A DNA stretch of 64,000 nt from Cereibacter azotoformans (GCA_017599285.1 JAGFXX010000001.1:3033397-3097396), one strand, 5' to 3'. Shown: positions 15,837 to 27,246, counted from the first letter of the stretch. Notes: generated by a model from the letters alone, not told the origin. Program-made: numbers and translations.

Positions 15837-16595
15837 ATGAGAGCTTTGGGTCGGCTGCGGCTTGGCGTGAACATCGACCATGTGGCGACGGTGCGCAACG
15901 CGCGCGGGACCGCCTATCCTGATCCGCTGCGCGCGGCGCTGCTGGCCGAGGCTGCCGGGGCGGACGGAATCACCGCGCACCTGCGCGAGGATCGCCGCCA
16001 CATCCGCGACGAGGACATCACCGCGCTCATGCAGGGGCTGCGCGTGCCGCTGAACCTCGAGATGGCCACCACACCCGAGATGCAGGCGATCGCGCTGCGC
16101 CACAAGCCGCACGCGGTCTGCCTCGTGCCCGAGCGGCGCGAGGAACGCACGACCGAGGGCGGGATCGACGTGGCCGGCGACATCCCCCGCCTGACCGATT
16201 TCGTGGCGCCCCTGCGCGAGGCGGGCTGCCGCGTCTCGATGTTCATCGGCCATGACGTGCGCCAGATCGAGGCCTCGGCCGGGATCGGCGCCGCGGTGGT
16301 GGAACTGCACACCGGCCATTACTGCGATCTCATGGCCGAGGGGCGCAGCGCCGAAGCCGCCCGCGAGCTCGAGGCCCTGCGCGAAGGGGCGGCGCTGGCT
16401 CATTCGCTGGGTCTCGAGGTCCATGCCGGCCACGGGATCAGCTACGACACGGTGGCCGAGATCGCGGCCTTCCCGCAGGTGATGGAGCTGAACATCGGCC
16501 ATTTCCTGATCGGTGAGGCGATTTTCCGCGGCCTCGGCAGCGCGATCGAGGGGATGCGGCGGCGAATGGACGCGGCACGCGAGGCGATGGCTTGA
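15837..16595 (+). CDS. pdxJ: Pyridoxine 5'-phosphate synthase
   Basis: PdxJ condenses 1-deoxy-D-xylulose 5-phosphate with 3-amino-2-oxopropyl phosphate to pyridoxine 5'-phosphate, the last ring-forming step of vitamin B6 synthesis. The 252-residue protein has the TIM-barrel signatures [31 protein letters not shown] (catalytic His), [12 protein letters not shown] (catalytic Glu), [16 protein letters not shown], and the C-terminal [14 protein letters not shown] and [16 protein letters not shown]. All known catalytic segments are present. It lies between the DUF2062 gene and acpS; the pdxJ-acpS order is conserved in many proteobacteria. Confidence 0.98.
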   Translation: MRALGRLRLGVNIDHVATVRNARGTAYPDPLRAALLAEAAGADGITAHLREDRRHIRDEDITALMQGLRVPLNLEMATTPEMQAIALRHKPHAVCLVPERREERTTEGGIDVAGDIPRLTDFVAPLREAGCRVSMFIGHDVRQIEASAGIGAAVVELHTGHYCDLMAEGRSAEAARELEALREGAALAHSLGLEVHAGHGISYDTVAEIAAFPQVMELNIGHFLIGEAIFRGLGSAIEGMRRRMDAAREAMA

Positions 16596-16617
16596 GCCTG
16601 CCGGAGCGAACTGCGGC

Positions 16618-17031
16618 ATGATCCTCGGCATCGGCACCGACCTCGCCAACATCGAGCGGGTGGAGAAGACGCTGGCCCGCTTCGGCGACAGGTTCCGCAA
16701 CCGCGTCTTCACACCGCTCGAACAGGCCAGAGCCGAGCGGCGGGCGGATGTGGCGGGTACCTATGCCAAGCGGTGGGCGGCCAAGGAGGCCTGTTCCAAG
16801 GCGCTCGGCACGGGCCTGCGCATGGGCATTGCCTGGAAGGACATGAGCGTGGCGAACCTCGTTACCGGGCAGCCTGTCATGGAGCTGACCGGCTGGGCGG
16901 CCGAGCGGCTGGCCGCCATGACCCCTCCGGGGCACGAGGCGATCGTGCATGTCAGCCTTACGGACGATCATCCCTGGGCGCAGGCCTTCGTGGTGATCGA
17001 GGCCCGGCCGCTGGCAGCCCCGCCAGCTTGA
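16618..17031 (+). CDS. acpS: Holo-[acyl-carrier-protein] synthase
   Basis: AcpS transfers 4'-phosphopantetheine from CoA to the acyl carrier protein. The 137 residues begin [20 protein letters not shown] with the Mg-binding Asp in GIGTDL. They continue with [12 protein letters not shown] and the second site [20 protein letters not shown], in which the Glu of AAKEA ligates the metal. [16 protein letters not shown] is the usual C-terminal strand. I start at the ATG at 16618 rather than at an earlier in-frame ATG inside pdxJ, because homology begins exactly at MILGIGTD. The gap to pdxJ is 22 bases, within one operon. Confidence 0.97.
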   Translation: MILGIGTDLANIERVEKTLARFGDRFRNRVFTPLEQARAERRADVAGTYAKRWAAKEACSKALGTGLRMGIAWKDMSVANLVTGQPVMELTGWAAERLAAMTPPGHEAIVHVSLTDDHPWAQAFVVIEARPLAAPPA

Positions 17032-17100
17032 CTCATCCCGCACCGGCGCGCATGAAGCGCCGGATTGGGCAGCCGGCCCGCAAACAGACAGGCAGAGACC

Positions 17101-17889
17101 ATGGCGAGCAAGGCGAAAACCGAAGGCGGCATCCTCGAGACGATCAAGACAGTCGTCTATGCGCTGCTGATCGCGGGCGTGTTCCGCACGCTCTTCTTCC
17201 AGCCCTTCTGGATCCCGTCGGGGTCGATGAAGGACACGCTGCTGATCGGCGACTTTCTCTTCGTCAACAAGATGGCCTATGGCTATTCGCAATATTCCTG
17301 CCCCTTCGGCCTCTGCCCCTTTTCGGGCCGCATCCTCTCGTCCGAGCCCGAGCGCGGCGATGTGGTGGTCTTCCGCCACCCGGTGAACGGCTCGGATTTC
17401 ATCAAGCGGCTGATCGGCCTGCCGGGCGACACGGTGCAGATGAGGAACGGCGTTCTCTTCCTGAACGGTCAGGAAGTCCCGCAAGAGCCCGTCGGGACCT
17501 TCGACGAGGTCTATGAGCAGCAGGGCCCGATGGGCAACCTGCCGCGCTGCGAGAACGGCCCCGTGGGCGAGGGCGGCATCTGCACCAAGAGCCGCTTCTC
17601 CGAGACCCTGCCCGGCGGCCGCACCCATCATGTGCTGAACATCGACACCAACGGCTTCGGCGACAACACCGACGTCTTCACCGTGCCCGCCGGCCATTAC
17701 TTCTTCATGGGCGACAACCGCGACAACAGCCAGGACAGCCGCTACGGCCAGGCGGTGGGTGGCGTGGGCTTCGTTCCGGCCGAGAACCTGATCGGCCGCG
17801 CGGACCGGATCATGTTCTCTTCGGCCGGCCGCTCGATGCTCTATTTCTGGACCTGGCGGGCCGACCGCTTCTTCAAGGCGATCGAGTGA
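17101..17889 (+). CDS. lepB: Signal peptidase I
   Basis: LepB cleaves signal peptides from exported proteins at the outer face of the cytoplasmic membrane. The 262-residue enzyme has a short cytoplasmic N terminus, one membrane segment ([20 protein letters not shown]), then [16 protein letters not shown] with the nucleophile Ser42 and [15 protein letters not shown] with the general base Lys102. [18 protein letters not shown] is box E. The start ATG at 17101 was preferred over one at 17065 because it directly precedes the typical Lys-rich segment. Its stop overlaps the rnc start (GTGA), so the two are translationally coupled, as in many bacteria. Confidence 0.97.
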   Translation: MASKAKTEGGILETIKTVVYALLIAGVFRTLFFQPFWIPSGSMKDTLLIGDFLFVNKMAYGYSQYSCPFGLCPFSGRILSSEPERGDVVVFRHPVNGSDFIKRLIGLPGDTVQMRNGVLFLNGQEVPQEPVGTFDEVYEQQGPMGNLPRCENGPVGEGGICTKSRFSETLPGGRTHHVLNIDTNGFGDNTDVFTVPAGHYFFMGDNRDNSQDSRYGQAVGGVGFVPAENLIGRADRIMFSSAGRSMLYFWTWRADRFFKAIE

Positions 17890-18575
17890 AACTCTCCACG
17901 GATCTCCGGGCCTTCGAGAGCCGGATCGGGCACGAGTTCCGCGAGCCCGATCGGCTGCTGCGCGCGGTCACCCACGCCTCGCTCTCGTCCGCGACCCGGC
18001 CCGACAACCAGCGGCTCGAGTTTCTGGGCGACCGGGTGCTCGGCCTCGTGATGGCCGAGGCGCTGCTCGCCGCCGACAAGGCCGCGACCGAAGGTCAGCT
18101 CGCCCCTCGCTTCAACGCGCTCGTGCGCAAGGAAACCTGTGCGGCGGTCGCGCGCGAGGTGGGCCTGGGCGACGTGCTGAAGCTCGGCCGGTCCGAGATG
18201 ATGTCGGGCGGGCGCCGGAAGGAGGCCCTTCTGGGCGATGCCCTGGAAGCGGTGATCGCTGCGGTCTATCTCGATGCGGGGTTCGAGGCCGCGCGCCGGC
18301 TGGTGCTTCGGCTCTGGGGCGAGCGGATCGCGCAGGTCGAGGCCGACGCCCGCGACGCCAAGACGGCGCTTCAGGAATGGGCGCAGGCGCGCGGCCTGCC
18401 GCCGCCGTGCTATGAGGCCGTCGATCGGTCGGGGCCCGATCACGCTCCGATCTTCACGGTCGAGGTGCGGTTGGGCAACGGCGAGACGGAACGTTCGGCG
18501 GCCGGCACCAAGCGCGTGGCGGAACAGGCGGCGGCGCGGGCGCTTCTCGCGCGGATGGAGGCGAGAGATGACTGA
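17886..18575 (+). CDS. rnc: Ribonuclease III
   Basis: RNase III cuts double-stranded RNA, including rRNA precursors and many mRNA hairpins. The 229 residues contain the signature [20 protein letters not shown] with metal ligands Glu45 and Asp49, and [19 protein letters not shown] with Asp118 and Glu121. A double-stranded RNA-binding domain follows from about residue 155 ([52 protein letters not shown]). It starts with GTG, overlapping the lepB stop, and its end overlaps the start of era by eight bases. The lepB-rnc-era order is a classic operon. Confidence 0.97.
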   Translation: MKLSTDLRAFESRIGHEFREPDRLLRAVTHASLSSATRPDNQRLEFLGDRVLGLVMAEALLAADKAATEGQLAPRFNALVRKETCAAVAREVGLGDVLKLGRSEMMSGGRRKEALLGDALEAVIAAVYLDAGFEAARRLVLRLWGERIAQVEADARDAKTALQEWAQARGLPPPCYEAVDRSGPDHAPIFTVEVRLGNGETERSAAGTKRVAEQAAARALLARMEARDD

Positions 18576-19482
18576 CACCACCCGCGCAGGCTTCGTGGCC
18601 CTGATCGGCGAGCCGAACGCCGGCAAATCCACCCTTCTGAACCGCATGGTCGGGGCCAAGGTCTCGATCGTGACCCACAAGGTCCAGACCACCCGCGCCC
18701 GCATCCGCGGCGTCGCGATGGAAGGCGAGACGCAGATCGTCTTCGTGGACACGCCCGGCCTCTTCCGCCCGCGCCGGCGGCTCGACCGGGCGATGGTCGC
18801 CGCCGCCTGGGGCGGGGCGGCGGATGCCGACGTGATCGTGCTGCTGGTCGAGGCGCACCGCGGCCTGACCGAGGGCACGCAGGCCATCATCGACGCGATG
18901 CGCGACCGCATCCCGCAGGGTCAGGCGGTGGCGCTCGCCATCAACAAGATCGACCGCGTGAAGGCCGAGGTGCTGCTGGGCCTCGCGCAGGAGTTGAACG
19001 CAGCCTTCCCCTTCGCCGAAACCTTCATGATCTCGGCCGAGAAGGGATATGGCGTGGACAAGCTGCGCCAGTGGCTGGCGGGCGTCCTGCCCGAAGGCCC
19101 CTGGTTCTACCCCGAGGATCAGATCGCCGATGTGCCGATGCGGGCCATCGCCGCCGAGATCACCCGCGAGAAGCTGACCCTGCGGCTGCACGAGGAGCTG
19201 CCCTACCAGCTCACCGTCGAGACCGAGGCCTGGGAGGATCGCCCCGATGGCTCGACCCGGATCGACCAGGTGGTCTATGTCGCGCGTGACGGGCACAAGG
19301 GCATCGTGCTCGGCAACAAGGGCGAGACGATCAAGCAGATCGGTCAGGCGGCCCGCGCCGAGATCGCGGCCTTCCTCGAACGCCCCGTGCATCTCTTCCT
19401 GCAGGTGAAGGTGCGGCCGAACTGGCTGGAAGAGCCCGAGCGCTATTCCGAGATGGGCCTCGACTTCAAGGACGGAGATTGA
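18568..19482 (+). CDS. era: GTPase Era
   Basis: Era binds the 3' end of 16S rRNA and helps 30S subunit maturation. The 304-residue protein has G1 GEPNAGKS at 14-21, the switch segment [10 protein letters not shown]3 DTPG at 61-64, G4 NKID at 126-129 and G5 [11 protein letters not shown]-terminal KH domain contains [20 protein letters not shown] near residues 235-260, where the GxxG-like loop binds RNA. The ATG at 18568 lies inside the rnc 3' end and is the start that places [14 protein letters not shown] at the expected distance. The next gene starts on its stop codon. Confidence 0.97.
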   Translation: MTDTTRAGFVALIGEPNAGKSTLLNRMVGAKVSIVTHKVQTTRARIRGVAMEGETQIVFVDTPGLFRPRRRLDRAMVAAAWGGAADADVIVLLVEAHRGLTEGTQAIIDAMRDRIPQGQAVALAINKIDRVKAEVLLGLAQELNAAFPFAETFMISAEKGYGVDKLRQWLAGVLPEGPWFYPEDQIADVPMRAIAAEITREKLTLRLHEELPYQLTVETEAWEDRPDGSTRIDQVVYVARDGHKGIVLGNKGETIKQIGQAARAEIAAFLERPVHLFLQVKVRPNWLEEPERYSEMGLDFKDGD

Positions 19483-19814
19483 CGCCGCGGCTGACGGCCG
19501 ACTTCTGGGTCCGCGCCTATCTGGCGCGTCTGCGGCTGGCCGACATTCCCGCCTACGTCACCGCGAAAGGCGACGCGACCGCCGGCACCGTGCTGGTGAA
19601 ATGCGCGACGCTGGACGGTCAGGCGCGGGCGTGGCACCGCTCGTTCGACCTGATGACGGGGGAGCGGACCTGGGTGGCGCTGGCCGAGGGCTCCGAGGCC
19701 GATGTGGACGCCTCGATCGCGCGGCAGCGGCGCTTCGACCCCGACCTCTGGGTGATCGAGATCGAGGACCGGCAGGGCCGCACTCTGCTGGATCAGCCGG
19801 GGCTTGCCGACTGA
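19479..19814 (+). CDS. DUF1491 family protein
   Basis: This 111-residue protein reads LTADFWVRAYLARLRLADIP then AYVTAKGDATAGTVLVK, RSFDLMTGERTWV and an end rich in DPDLWVIEIEDRQGRTLL. That is the DUF1491 pattern found almost only in alphaproteobacteria, usually between era and recO. It starts with TTG in a TTGA overlap with the era stop. The family is uncharacterised; the strict location suggests a link to ribosome or RNA metabolism, but that is only association. Confidence 0.85.
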   Translation: MTPRLTADFWVRAYLARLRLADIPAYVTAKGDATAGTVLVKCATLDGQARAWHRSFDLMTGERTWVALAEGSEADVDASIARQRRFDPDLWVIEIEDRQGRTLLDQPGLAD

Positions 19815-19838
19815 GCCGCCCGGCGGGATAGTGGCGTC

Positions 19839-20552
19839 ATGCTGGAATGGCGGGACGAGGGCGCGCTTCTGTCGGTGCGCCGCCACGGCGAGAGCGCCGC
19901 GATCATCGAGGTCTTCACGGCCGCCCACGGCCGCCACCTGGGCGTGGTGCGCGGGGGTGCCTCGCGCCGGCACGCGCCGGTGTTGCAACCGGGGGCGCAG
20001 CTTGATCTGACGTGGAAGGCGCGGCTCGACGACCATATGGGCGCCTTCACGGTCGAGCCGCTGCGGGCGCGCACGGGGATCTTTGGCGATCGGCTGGCGC
20101 TGGCGGGGCTGAACGCGATCTGCGCCATGCTGCATGTGGTGCTGCCCGAGCGCGAGCCGCATGTCGGCCTCTGGCGCGAAAGCATCGAACTGATGGATGC
20201 GCTTGCGGCGCCGGGCTGGCCCGCGGCCTATCTGCGCTGGGAGATGCGGCTTCTGGAGGAGGCGGGCTTCGGCCTGGACCTGACCCGCTGCGCCGTGACC
20301 GGCAGCCGCGAGGATCTGGCCTTTGTCAGCCCCAAGACGGGCCGCGCCGTCGGTCGCGCGGCGGCGGGCGACTGGGCAGATCGGCTGTTTCCGTTGCCAC
20401 TGGCGCTGTTGGGGCAGGGGCCGGCATCAAACCCGGAGGTGCGGCAGGGCTTGGCCATCACCGGCCATTTCCTCGCGCGCGAACTGCCGCTGGCGGGCCG
20501 GCCGCTGCCCGAGGCGCGGGCGAGGCTGATCGACCTCCTCGCCCGCGGCTGA
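19839..20552 (+). CDS. recO: DNA repair protein RecO
   Basis: RecO works with RecR to load RecA on SSB-covered single-stranded DNA in the RecF pathway. The 237 residues start [20 protein letters not shown] (an OB-fold N terminus), continue [20 protein letters not shown] and [16 protein letters not shown], and have the central helical segment with [20 protein letters not shown]. In E. coli-type RecO the last part coordinates no zinc, and here the Cys of the zinc type are also mostly absent. It is the last gene of the rpoZ-to-recO run, and it converges with mcd 32 bases further on. Confidence 0.93.
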   Translation: MLEWRDEGALLSVRRHGESAAIIEVFTAAHGRHLGVVRGGASRRHAPVLQPGAQLDLTWKARLDDHMGAFTVEPLRARTGIFGDRLALAGLNAICAMLHVVLPEREPHVGLWRESIELMDALAAPGWPAAYLRWEMRLLEEAGFGLDLTRCAVTGSREDLAFVSPKTGRAVGRAAAGDWADRLFPLPLALLGQGPASNPEVRQGLAITGHFLARELPLAGRPLPEARARLIDLLARG

Positions 20553-20584
20553 TGTCATTCACGAAGCGCGAATGGCGGGCGCGC

Positions 20585-22231
20585 TCAGTCGAGCAGGCGC
20601 CGCGCGATCACCTGCGCCTGGATCTCGGCCGCGCCCTCGAAGATGTTGAGGATCCGCGCATCGCAGAGGATGCGGCTGACCTGATATTCCAGCGCAAAGC
20701 CGTTGCCGCCGTGGATCTGCAGCGCGTTGTCGGCCGAGGCCCAGGCCACGCGGGCGCCGAGCAGCTTCGCCATCCCGGCCTCAAGGTCACAGCGCTGGCC
20801 GTGGTCCTTCTCCCATGCCGAGAAATAGGTGAGCTGCCGCGCCACCATGATCTCGACCGCCATCATGGCGAGCTTGCCGGCCACGCGCGGGAACTCGATC
20901 AGCGACTTGCCGAACTGCTTGCGGTCCTCCGCATATTGCATCCCCACTTCCAGCGCGCTCTGCGCCACGCCGATGGCTCGGGCGGCGGTCTGGATGCGGG
21001 CGCTTTCGAAGGTCTGCATCAGCTGCTTGAAGCCCTGCCCCTCGACCCCGCCCAGCAGGTTCGCGCCCTTCACGCGGAAGCCGTCGAAGCCGATTTCATA
21101 TTCCTTCATGCCGCGGTAGCCGAGCACCTCGATCTCGCCGCCGGTCATGCCGGGGGTGGGGAAGGGGTTCTCGTCGGTGCCGGGCATCTTCTCGGCGAGG
21201 AACATCGACAGGCCCCGGTAGTCGGTCGTCTCGGGGTCGGTGCGGGCCAGCAGCGTCATCACATGGGTGCGCGCGGCGTGGGTGATCCAGGTCTTGTTGC
21301 CGTTCACCACCCAGTCATCGCCCTCCTTCACCGCCCGGGTGCGCAGGCTGCCAAGGTCCGAGCCGGTGTTCGGTTCGGTGAAGACCGCGGTGGGCAGGAT
21401 CTCGGCGCTCGCGATCTTCGGCAGCCATTCCGCCTTCTGTTCCGGTGTGCCGCCGCAGAGGATCAGCTCGGCCGCGATCTCGGAGCGGGTGCCCAGCGAG
21501 CCCACGCCGATATAGCCGCGCGACAGTTCCTCGGAGACCACCACCATCGAGGCTTTCGACAGGCCAAAGCCGCCGAACTCCTCGGGGATGGTCAGGCCGA
21601 AGACGCCCATCTCGGCGAGCGACTCGATGATCTCCATCGGGATCAGCTCGTCCTTCATGTGCCAGCCGTGGGCGTGGGGCGCCACGCGCTCGTCGGCAAA
21701 GCGGCGGAACTGGTCGCGGATCATCTCCAGTTCCTCGTCGAGCCCGGTCGCGCCGAAGGTCGCGCGACCGTGGTTGTCGCGCATGAGGGCGACCAGCGCC
21801 GCGCGGGCGGCCGGCGTGTTGCCGGTGCGGATCAGGGTCTTCACCGCCTCGCCCGGATGGCCGAGGTCCACGCCGATGTCCTGCACCCGCGCGGTTTCGT
21901 TCTGGCTCATCGGGATGCCGCCGCGGATCTGGGCCAGATACTCGCCGAAGGCGATCTGCAGGATCAGCGCCTCGATCTCGCCAAAGCGGCCCTCGGTCTC
22001 CAGTCGTCCGGCCCAGGCGCGCATCTGGCGCAGCGACTCGACGTAGGTCGCCAGCCACGACAGCGCGTGGGCGGCATACTGGTCCTTCTCCAACGCCGCC
22101 GAGGAGACCTTGCCGTTGACCGTGACCCGCTCCTTCAGGCTGGCGCGGGCGGTTTCCAGAAGCGCCTCGACCTCCGGCAGCGCCTCGGCCGTCAGCGACA
22201 GAAGATCGGCGAGAAGCGGCTGTTCGGTCAT
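20585..22231 (-). CDS. mcd: (2S)-methylsuccinyl-CoA dehydrogenase
   Basis: This is a large acyl-CoA dehydrogenase of 548 residues, with an N-terminal helical extension of about 160 residues ahead of the standard FAD fold. That extended form, in Rhodobacter next to pckA, is the ethylmalonyl-CoA-pathway enzyme that oxidises methylsuccinyl-CoA to mesaconyl-CoA during acetate growth. The core shows LAEMGVFGLTIPEEFGGFGL, AVFTEPNTGSDLGSLRTRAV, GNKTWITHAARTHVM, YAEDRKQFGKSLIEF and the C-terminal QIHGGNGFALEYQVSRILCD followed by ILNIFEGAAEIQ. I start at the ATG at 22231, behind AAGGACGG; ATGs at 22252 and 22267 are alternatives. Electrons would go to the ETF encoded about 9 kb away. Confidence 0.85.
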   Translation of the reverse strand: MTEQPLLADLLSLTAEALPEVEALLETARASLKERVTVNGKVSSAALEKDQYAAHALSWLATYVESLRQMRAWAGRLETEGRFGEIEALILQIAFGEYLAQIRGGIPMSQNETARVQDIGVDLGHPGEAVKTLIRTGNTPAARAALVALMRDNHGRATFGATGLDEELEMIRDQFRRFADERVAPHAHGWHMKDELIPMEIIESLAEMGVFGLTIPEEFGGFGLSKASMVVVSEELSRGYIGVGSLGTRSEIAAELILCGGTPEQKAEWLPKIASAEILPTAVFTEPNTGSDLGSLRTRAVKEGDDWVVNGNKTWITHAARTHVMTLLARTDPETTDYRGLSMFLAEKMPGTDENPFPTPGMTGGEIEVLGYRGMKEYEIGFDGFRVKGANLLGGVEGQGFKQLMQTFESARIQTAARAIGVAQSALEVGMQYAEDRKQFGKSLIEFPRVAGKLAMMAVEIMVARQLTYFSAWEKDHGQRCDLEAGMAKLLGARVAWASADNALQIHGGNGFALEYQVSRILCDARILNIFEGAAEIQAQVIARRLLD

Positions 22232-22370
22232 AGTCGATCCGTCCTTCGGCATGGCGTGACTCCTCATTCTGCGACTGCGTTGACCTAATCACTTTGCAGG
22301 CGCAGCGCAACAAAAATGCGCGTGGGTGTTCAGGGGCGTAAGAAAATGGCCCACCCAATCGGGCTTCATG

Positions 22371-22393
22371 AAAAAGGGGCGCCGAAGCGCCCC
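22371..22393 (-). terminator. Intrinsic terminator of pckA
   Basis: On the minus strand GGGGCGC, a TTCG tetraloop and GCGCCCC are followed by TTTTT (22375-22371). The stem occupies 22376-22393 and starts about 25 bases after the pckA stop. It has the structure of an efficient factor-independent terminator. Confidence 0.85.
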
Positions 22394-22417
22394 TTGGGTT
22401 CGTCCTGCCGGGCGGGA

Positions 22418-24016
<1,599 letters not shown>

Positions 24017-24122
24017 ACTGCAAGCTCCCCGATGCCGCCCGAGCGGCTGTTTCCGGTCCTCCAACGGCATCCCGGGCCAATAGGATACCGGTCAGCCCCC
24101 GGAGACGGGAGCCGACAGCAAA

Positions 24123-24150
24123 GGTATAGCATGTCCCGGCCAAGCGACAA
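24123..24150 (-). promoter_or_regulatory. Promoter of pckA
   Basis: On the minus strand TTGTCG (24150-24145) and TATACC (24128-24123) are 16 bases apart. Transcription would start near 24116 and give a leader of about 100 bases before the pckA ATG. Confidence 0.55.
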
Positions 24151-24167
24151 CAGAGTGACAGCAAGGC

Positions 24168-24198
24168 GTTAGCGCAACCAGCGACAGGTTGGCGCAAC
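24168..24198. repeat. Direct repeat GTTRGCGCAAC, candidate regulator site
   Basis: GTTAGCGCAAC at 24168-24178 and GTTGGCGCAAC at 24188-24198 differ at one base and start exactly 20 bases apart, two helical turns. They lie about 50 to 80 bases upstream of the predicted pckA start and about 160 bases before chvI. Tandem direct repeats are the usual site form for OmpR-type regulators such as ChvI. Confidence 0.45.
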
Positions 24199-24354
24199 TG
24201 ATGGGCAATGACCGAGGCAAATTAGTCATTCCTTTGCATAATCGACCTCATCGTGAGGTGCGGGAGGCCCCCGATTCGCAGAAGCCTATTGATTCCTTCG
24301 GCGGAAATCTGATCATGCAGCGCATTTCGGTCACAGGCAGTTGGAGTTAAGAAT

Positions 24355-25056
24355 ATGTCCAGGATCGCCCTCGTCGATGACGACCGCAATATCCTGACTT
24401 CGGTTGCCATGACGCTCGAGGCCGAAGGGTTCGAGGTCGAGACCTACAATGACGGTCAGTCGGCGCTCGATGCCTTCAACAAGCGGATGCCGGACATGGC
24501 GGTGCTCGACATCAAGATGCCGCGCATGGATGGGATGGACCTCCTCCAGCGCCTTCGGCAGAAGACGGCGATGCCGGTGATCTTCCTCACCTCGAAGGAT
24601 GACGAGATCGACGAGGTGCTCGGCCTGCGCATGGGGGCCGACGACTATGTCAAGAAGCCCTTCTCGCAGCGCCTTCTGGTCGAGCGGATCCGCGCGCTCC
24701 TGCGTCGGCAGGATGCGCTTGCCGGTGGCGAGGCGGACGTTCAGGAAGAGAACCGCATCCTGGAGCGCGGCAACCTGCGCATGGATCCGCTGCGCCATGC
24801 CGTCAGCTGGAAGGGCATCGACGTTTCGCTCACGGTGACCGAGTTCCTGCTGCTTCAGGCGCTCGCCCAGCGGCCGGGCTTCGTCAAGAGCCGGGACCAG
24901 CTGATGGATGTGGCCTATGACGATCAGGTCTATGTCGATGACCGGACCATCGACAGCCACATCAAGCGCCTGCGCAAGAAGATGCGCACGGCCGACCCGG
25001 ATTTCGCCGCGATCGAGACGCTCTACGGCATCGGCTACCGCTACAACGAGGAGTGA
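24355..25056 (+). CDS. chvI: Response regulator ChvI, OmpR family
   Basis: ChvI is the DNA-binding partner of the sensor kinase ChvG (ExoS/ChvI in Sinorhizobium). The 233-residue protein has a receiver domain with acidic pocket VDDD at 7-10, the phosphoacceptor Asp52 in AVLDIKMP and Lys101 in YVKKPF. It is followed by a winged-helix output domain from about 135 ([51 protein letters not shown] and a final [10 protein letters not shown]). In other alphaproteobacteria this system responds to acid or envelope stress and to host contact; the input here is unknown. It starts with ATG behind GGAG, and chvG begins 22 bases after its stop. Confidence 0.95.
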   Translation: MSRIALVDDDRNILTSVAMTLEAEGFEVETYNDGQSALDAFNKRMPDMAVLDIKMPRMDGMDLLQRLRQKTAMPVIFLTSKDDEIDEVLGLRMGADDYVKKPFSQRLLVERIRALLRRQDALAGGEADVQEENRILERGNLRMDPLRHAVSWKGIDVSLTVTEFLLLQALAQRPGFVKSRDQLMDVAYDDQVYVDDRTIDSHIKRLRKKMRTADPDFAAIETLYGIGYRYNEE

Positions 25057-25078
25057 GGGTGCGCGAAGGGGCGGGGCC

Positions 25079-26800
25079 ATGACCGTCACGCCGACCCTGG
25101 GCCGTCCCGAGCCGGAACGCGCGCAGTCCCGGCCGCGGCCCGGAGACGTGCTTCTTGGAGAAGACTGGATCGCGCCCGACGTCGAGGGCGATCCCCTGCT
25201 TCAGAAGACAAGGGGGCGGCGCGGCATCGTCTCGCTGAACCGCTCGCCCCTTGCGCGCAAGATCATCATCTTCAACCTGCTCGCGCTGGTGATCCAGGTG
25301 TCGGGCGTGCTCTTCACCAATCCGTTCCGCGAAAATCTCGTCCTCCAGCGTGAGCAGGCCCTCGTGTCCGAGGCGCGCCTCGTGGCCAATGTCTTCGAGG
25401 CGCGGCTGGCCGCCGTGCCGGGTGCGACGCTCGACGCGCCGATGGGGATCGACATACCGGCGGCCCTCGCCTCTCTTGCGGTCGATCCGTCCATCGATCT
25501 CTTCATCCTGGACACGGTCGGCGAGGTCGTGGCGGCGGACCGCGGAACGCGGCAGCCGGATGTGGGCGAGCAGCACTCGACCCTCATCACGGACTTCCTC
25601 AACGGTGTCTGGGAAGCGGTGTCCAGCGCCTTGTCCTGGCAGGAGGAGCCGCAGACCGAGATCGACGCCGTGGCGCTGGCGCGGCAGGTCTTCGCGGGTG
25701 CGCGCGAGGGGCGCGTCAGCATCAACACGGGCCGGGACCGGAATGGGGGGGCGCTCTTTTCGGTGGCGGCGCCGATCCGGGATGGCGACCGCGTGATCGG
25801 GGTGGTGGCGATCACCTCGGCTGCGGGCGAGATCGACCGGCTCGTCCGCCATGAGCGCGAGCAGATCCTGCAGATGTTCGTGGTCGCGCTCTTTGTCTCC
25901 ATCGGGCTCAGTCTCGTGCTGGCCTCGACCATCGCCAACCCGCTGGCCGACCTCGCAGCGGCGGCGGAACTGGGACGCGACCGGGACGCGCGCAAGATGG
26001 CGCCCGGCCGGGTGCGCATTCCCGACCTGACCGCCCGTCCCGACGAGATCGGGCGCCTCTCCATCGCGATGCGCGGCATGGTGGCCGCACTTTATGACCG
26101 GATCGACGCGAACGAGCAGTTCGCCTCGGACGTGGCGCACGAGATCAAGAACCCGCTCGCCTCGCTGCGCTCGGCCGTGGGAACCCTCCGGCTGGCGAAG
26201 CGCGACGAGCAGCGCGAAAGGCTGCTGGATGTGATCGAACATGATGTGCGTCGGCTGGACCGTCTGGTCAGCGACATTTCCAACGCCTCGCGGCTGGACA
26301 GCGAACTGGTCAAGGAAGAGGAGGAGGAGTTCGACCTTCTGCGCACCCTCTCGAACCTCGGGGAATATCTCGGCAAGCAGGCGGCCGAGAAGGGGGTGGA
26401 TTTCATCGCCGATCTGCCGGCCGAGCCTATCCGCATCCGGGGGCTCGAGGCGCGGCTTGCGCAGGTGTTCGTCAATCTCATCACGAACGCGCTCTCCTTC
26501 TGCGAAGAGGGGGATGCAGTGAGGGTCTGGGCGCGCCGCCGCGAGAACCGCGTTCTGGTGGTGGTCGAGGATACCGGGCCGGGCGTGCCCGAACAGGCGC
26601 TCACCAAGATCTTCCGCCGCTTCTACTCGGAACGTCCGGCGGGCCAGTTCGGCAATCACTCGGGGCTCGGGCTTGCCATCTCCAAGCAGATCGTCGAATC
26701 GCATGGGGGCGTGATCTGGGCCGAGAACATCCGTCCGACCAGCGCCGACATCACCTCCGAGCCGCTGGGCGCGCGCTTCGTGGTCGGTCTGCCGCTGTGA
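25079..26800 (+). CDS. chvG: Sensor histidine kinase ChvG
   Basis: ChvG is the membrane kinase that phosphorylates ChvI. The 573 residues comprise a cytoplasmic N-terminal tail of about 60, a first membrane helix at roughly 62-80 (IIIFNLLALVIQVSGVLF) and a periplasmic sensor domain to about 260. A second helix lies near 266-285 (MFVVALFVSIGLSLVLAS), followed by a HAMP region. The H box FASDVAHEIKNPLASLRSAV has phosphoacceptor His354. The ATPase domain has N box VFVNLITNALSFCEE, G1 VVEDTGPGVPEQ, F box IFRRFYSERP and G2 HSGLGLAISKQIVESHGG. The stop overlaps hprK (GTGA), joining two-component and PTS genes in one unit. Confidence 0.95.
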   Translation: MTVTPTLGRPEPERAQSRPRPGDVLLGEDWIAPDVEGDPLLQKTRGRRGIVSLNRSPLARKIIIFNLLALVIQVSGVLFTNPFRENLVLQREQALVSEARLVANVFEARLAAVPGATLDAPMGIDIPAALASLAVDPSIDLFILDTVGEVVAADRGTRQPDVGEQHSTLITDFLNGVWEAVSSALSWQEEPQTEIDAVALARQVFAGAREGRVSINTGRDRNGGALFSVAAPIRDGDRVIGVVAITSAAGEIDRLVRHEREQILQMFVVALFVSIGLSLVLASTIANPLADLAAAAELGRDRDARKMAPGRVRIPDLTARPDEIGRLSIAMRGMVAALYDRIDANEQFASDVAHEIKNPLASLRSAVGTLRLAKRDEQRERLLDVIEHDVRRLDRLVSDISNASRLDSELVKEEEEEFDLLRTLSNLGEYLGKQAAEKGVDFIADLPAEPIRIRGLEARLAQVFVNLITNALSFCEEGDAVRVWARRRENRVLVVVEDTGPGVPEQALTKIFRRFYSERPAGQFGNHSGLGLAISKQIVESHGGVIWAENIRPTSADITSEPLGARFVVGLPL

Positions 26801-27225
26801 GCGGGCAGGGCCGCACGATCCTCCATGCCAGTTGCGTCGCGCTGGACGGGCGGGCGCTGCTGATCCTCGGGCCGTCGGGTGCCGGCAAGTCGTCGCTCGC
26901 GCTCGAGATGATCGGGCTGGGCGCGCGGCTGGTGGCCGACGACCGGACGGAGCTTGAGCGTCAGGGCGAGGCTCTGATCGCCCGCAGCCCGCCCGCGCTT
27001 GCCGGCCTGATCGAGGCGCGGGGTCTGGGCATCCTGCGCGCCCCGTTCATTCACGAAGCGCGAGTGGCATTGGCTGTCGATATGGGCAGGCGCGAGACGG
27101 AGCGTTTGCCACAGATCCATAACATTCAGGTGCTCGGAGTGCCTCTCGACCTTGTGCTCGGGCAGGAAGGCAGCCATTTTTCCTCTGCGCTTCTGCTCCG
27201 ACTCCGATCGGGGCGTGTCGCCTGA
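26797..27225 (+). CDS. hprK: HPr kinase/phosphorylase, short alphaproteobacterial form
   Basis: HprK phosphorylates HPr on Ser46. This 142-residue protein has only the C-terminal catalytic half of the 310-residue Gram-positive enzyme, as is normal in alphaproteobacteria. The P-loop is GPSGAGKSS at 25-33, followed by LALEMIGLGARLVADDRTEL. A later LIEARGLGILRAPF corresponds to the usual IEVRGLGII signature, here with Ala in place of Val. It starts with GTG overlapping the chvG stop. Together with HPr and EIIA downstream it forms a regulatory, non-transporting PTS branch that may feed into ChvG/ChvI signalling. Confidence 0.9.
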   Translation: MSGQGRTILHASCVALDGRALLILGPSGAGKSSLALEMIGLGARLVADDRTELERQGEALIARSPPALAGLIEARGLGILRAPFIHEARVALAVDMGRRETERLPQIHNIQVLGVPLDLVLGQEGSHFSSALLLRLRSGRVA

Positions 27226-27246
27226 ACGCAACTGATCTTGGACCTT

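Larger units (their letters stand above)
24017..24354. other. pckA-chvI divergent control region
   Basis: No protein gene is seen in these 338 bases. They hold a good minus-strand promoter for pckA, a pair of 11-base direct repeats 20 bases apart upstream of it, and the leader of chvI, which contains the small palindrome CCTCATCGTGAGG. I did not find a convincing chvI promoter. Confidence 0.6.

Noticed and set aside
12978..16712. A 1,244-codon minus-strand open frame opposite rsh, DUF2062 and pdxJ
   Set aside because: Shadow of three certain plus-strand genes with no recognisable domain and no start signal.
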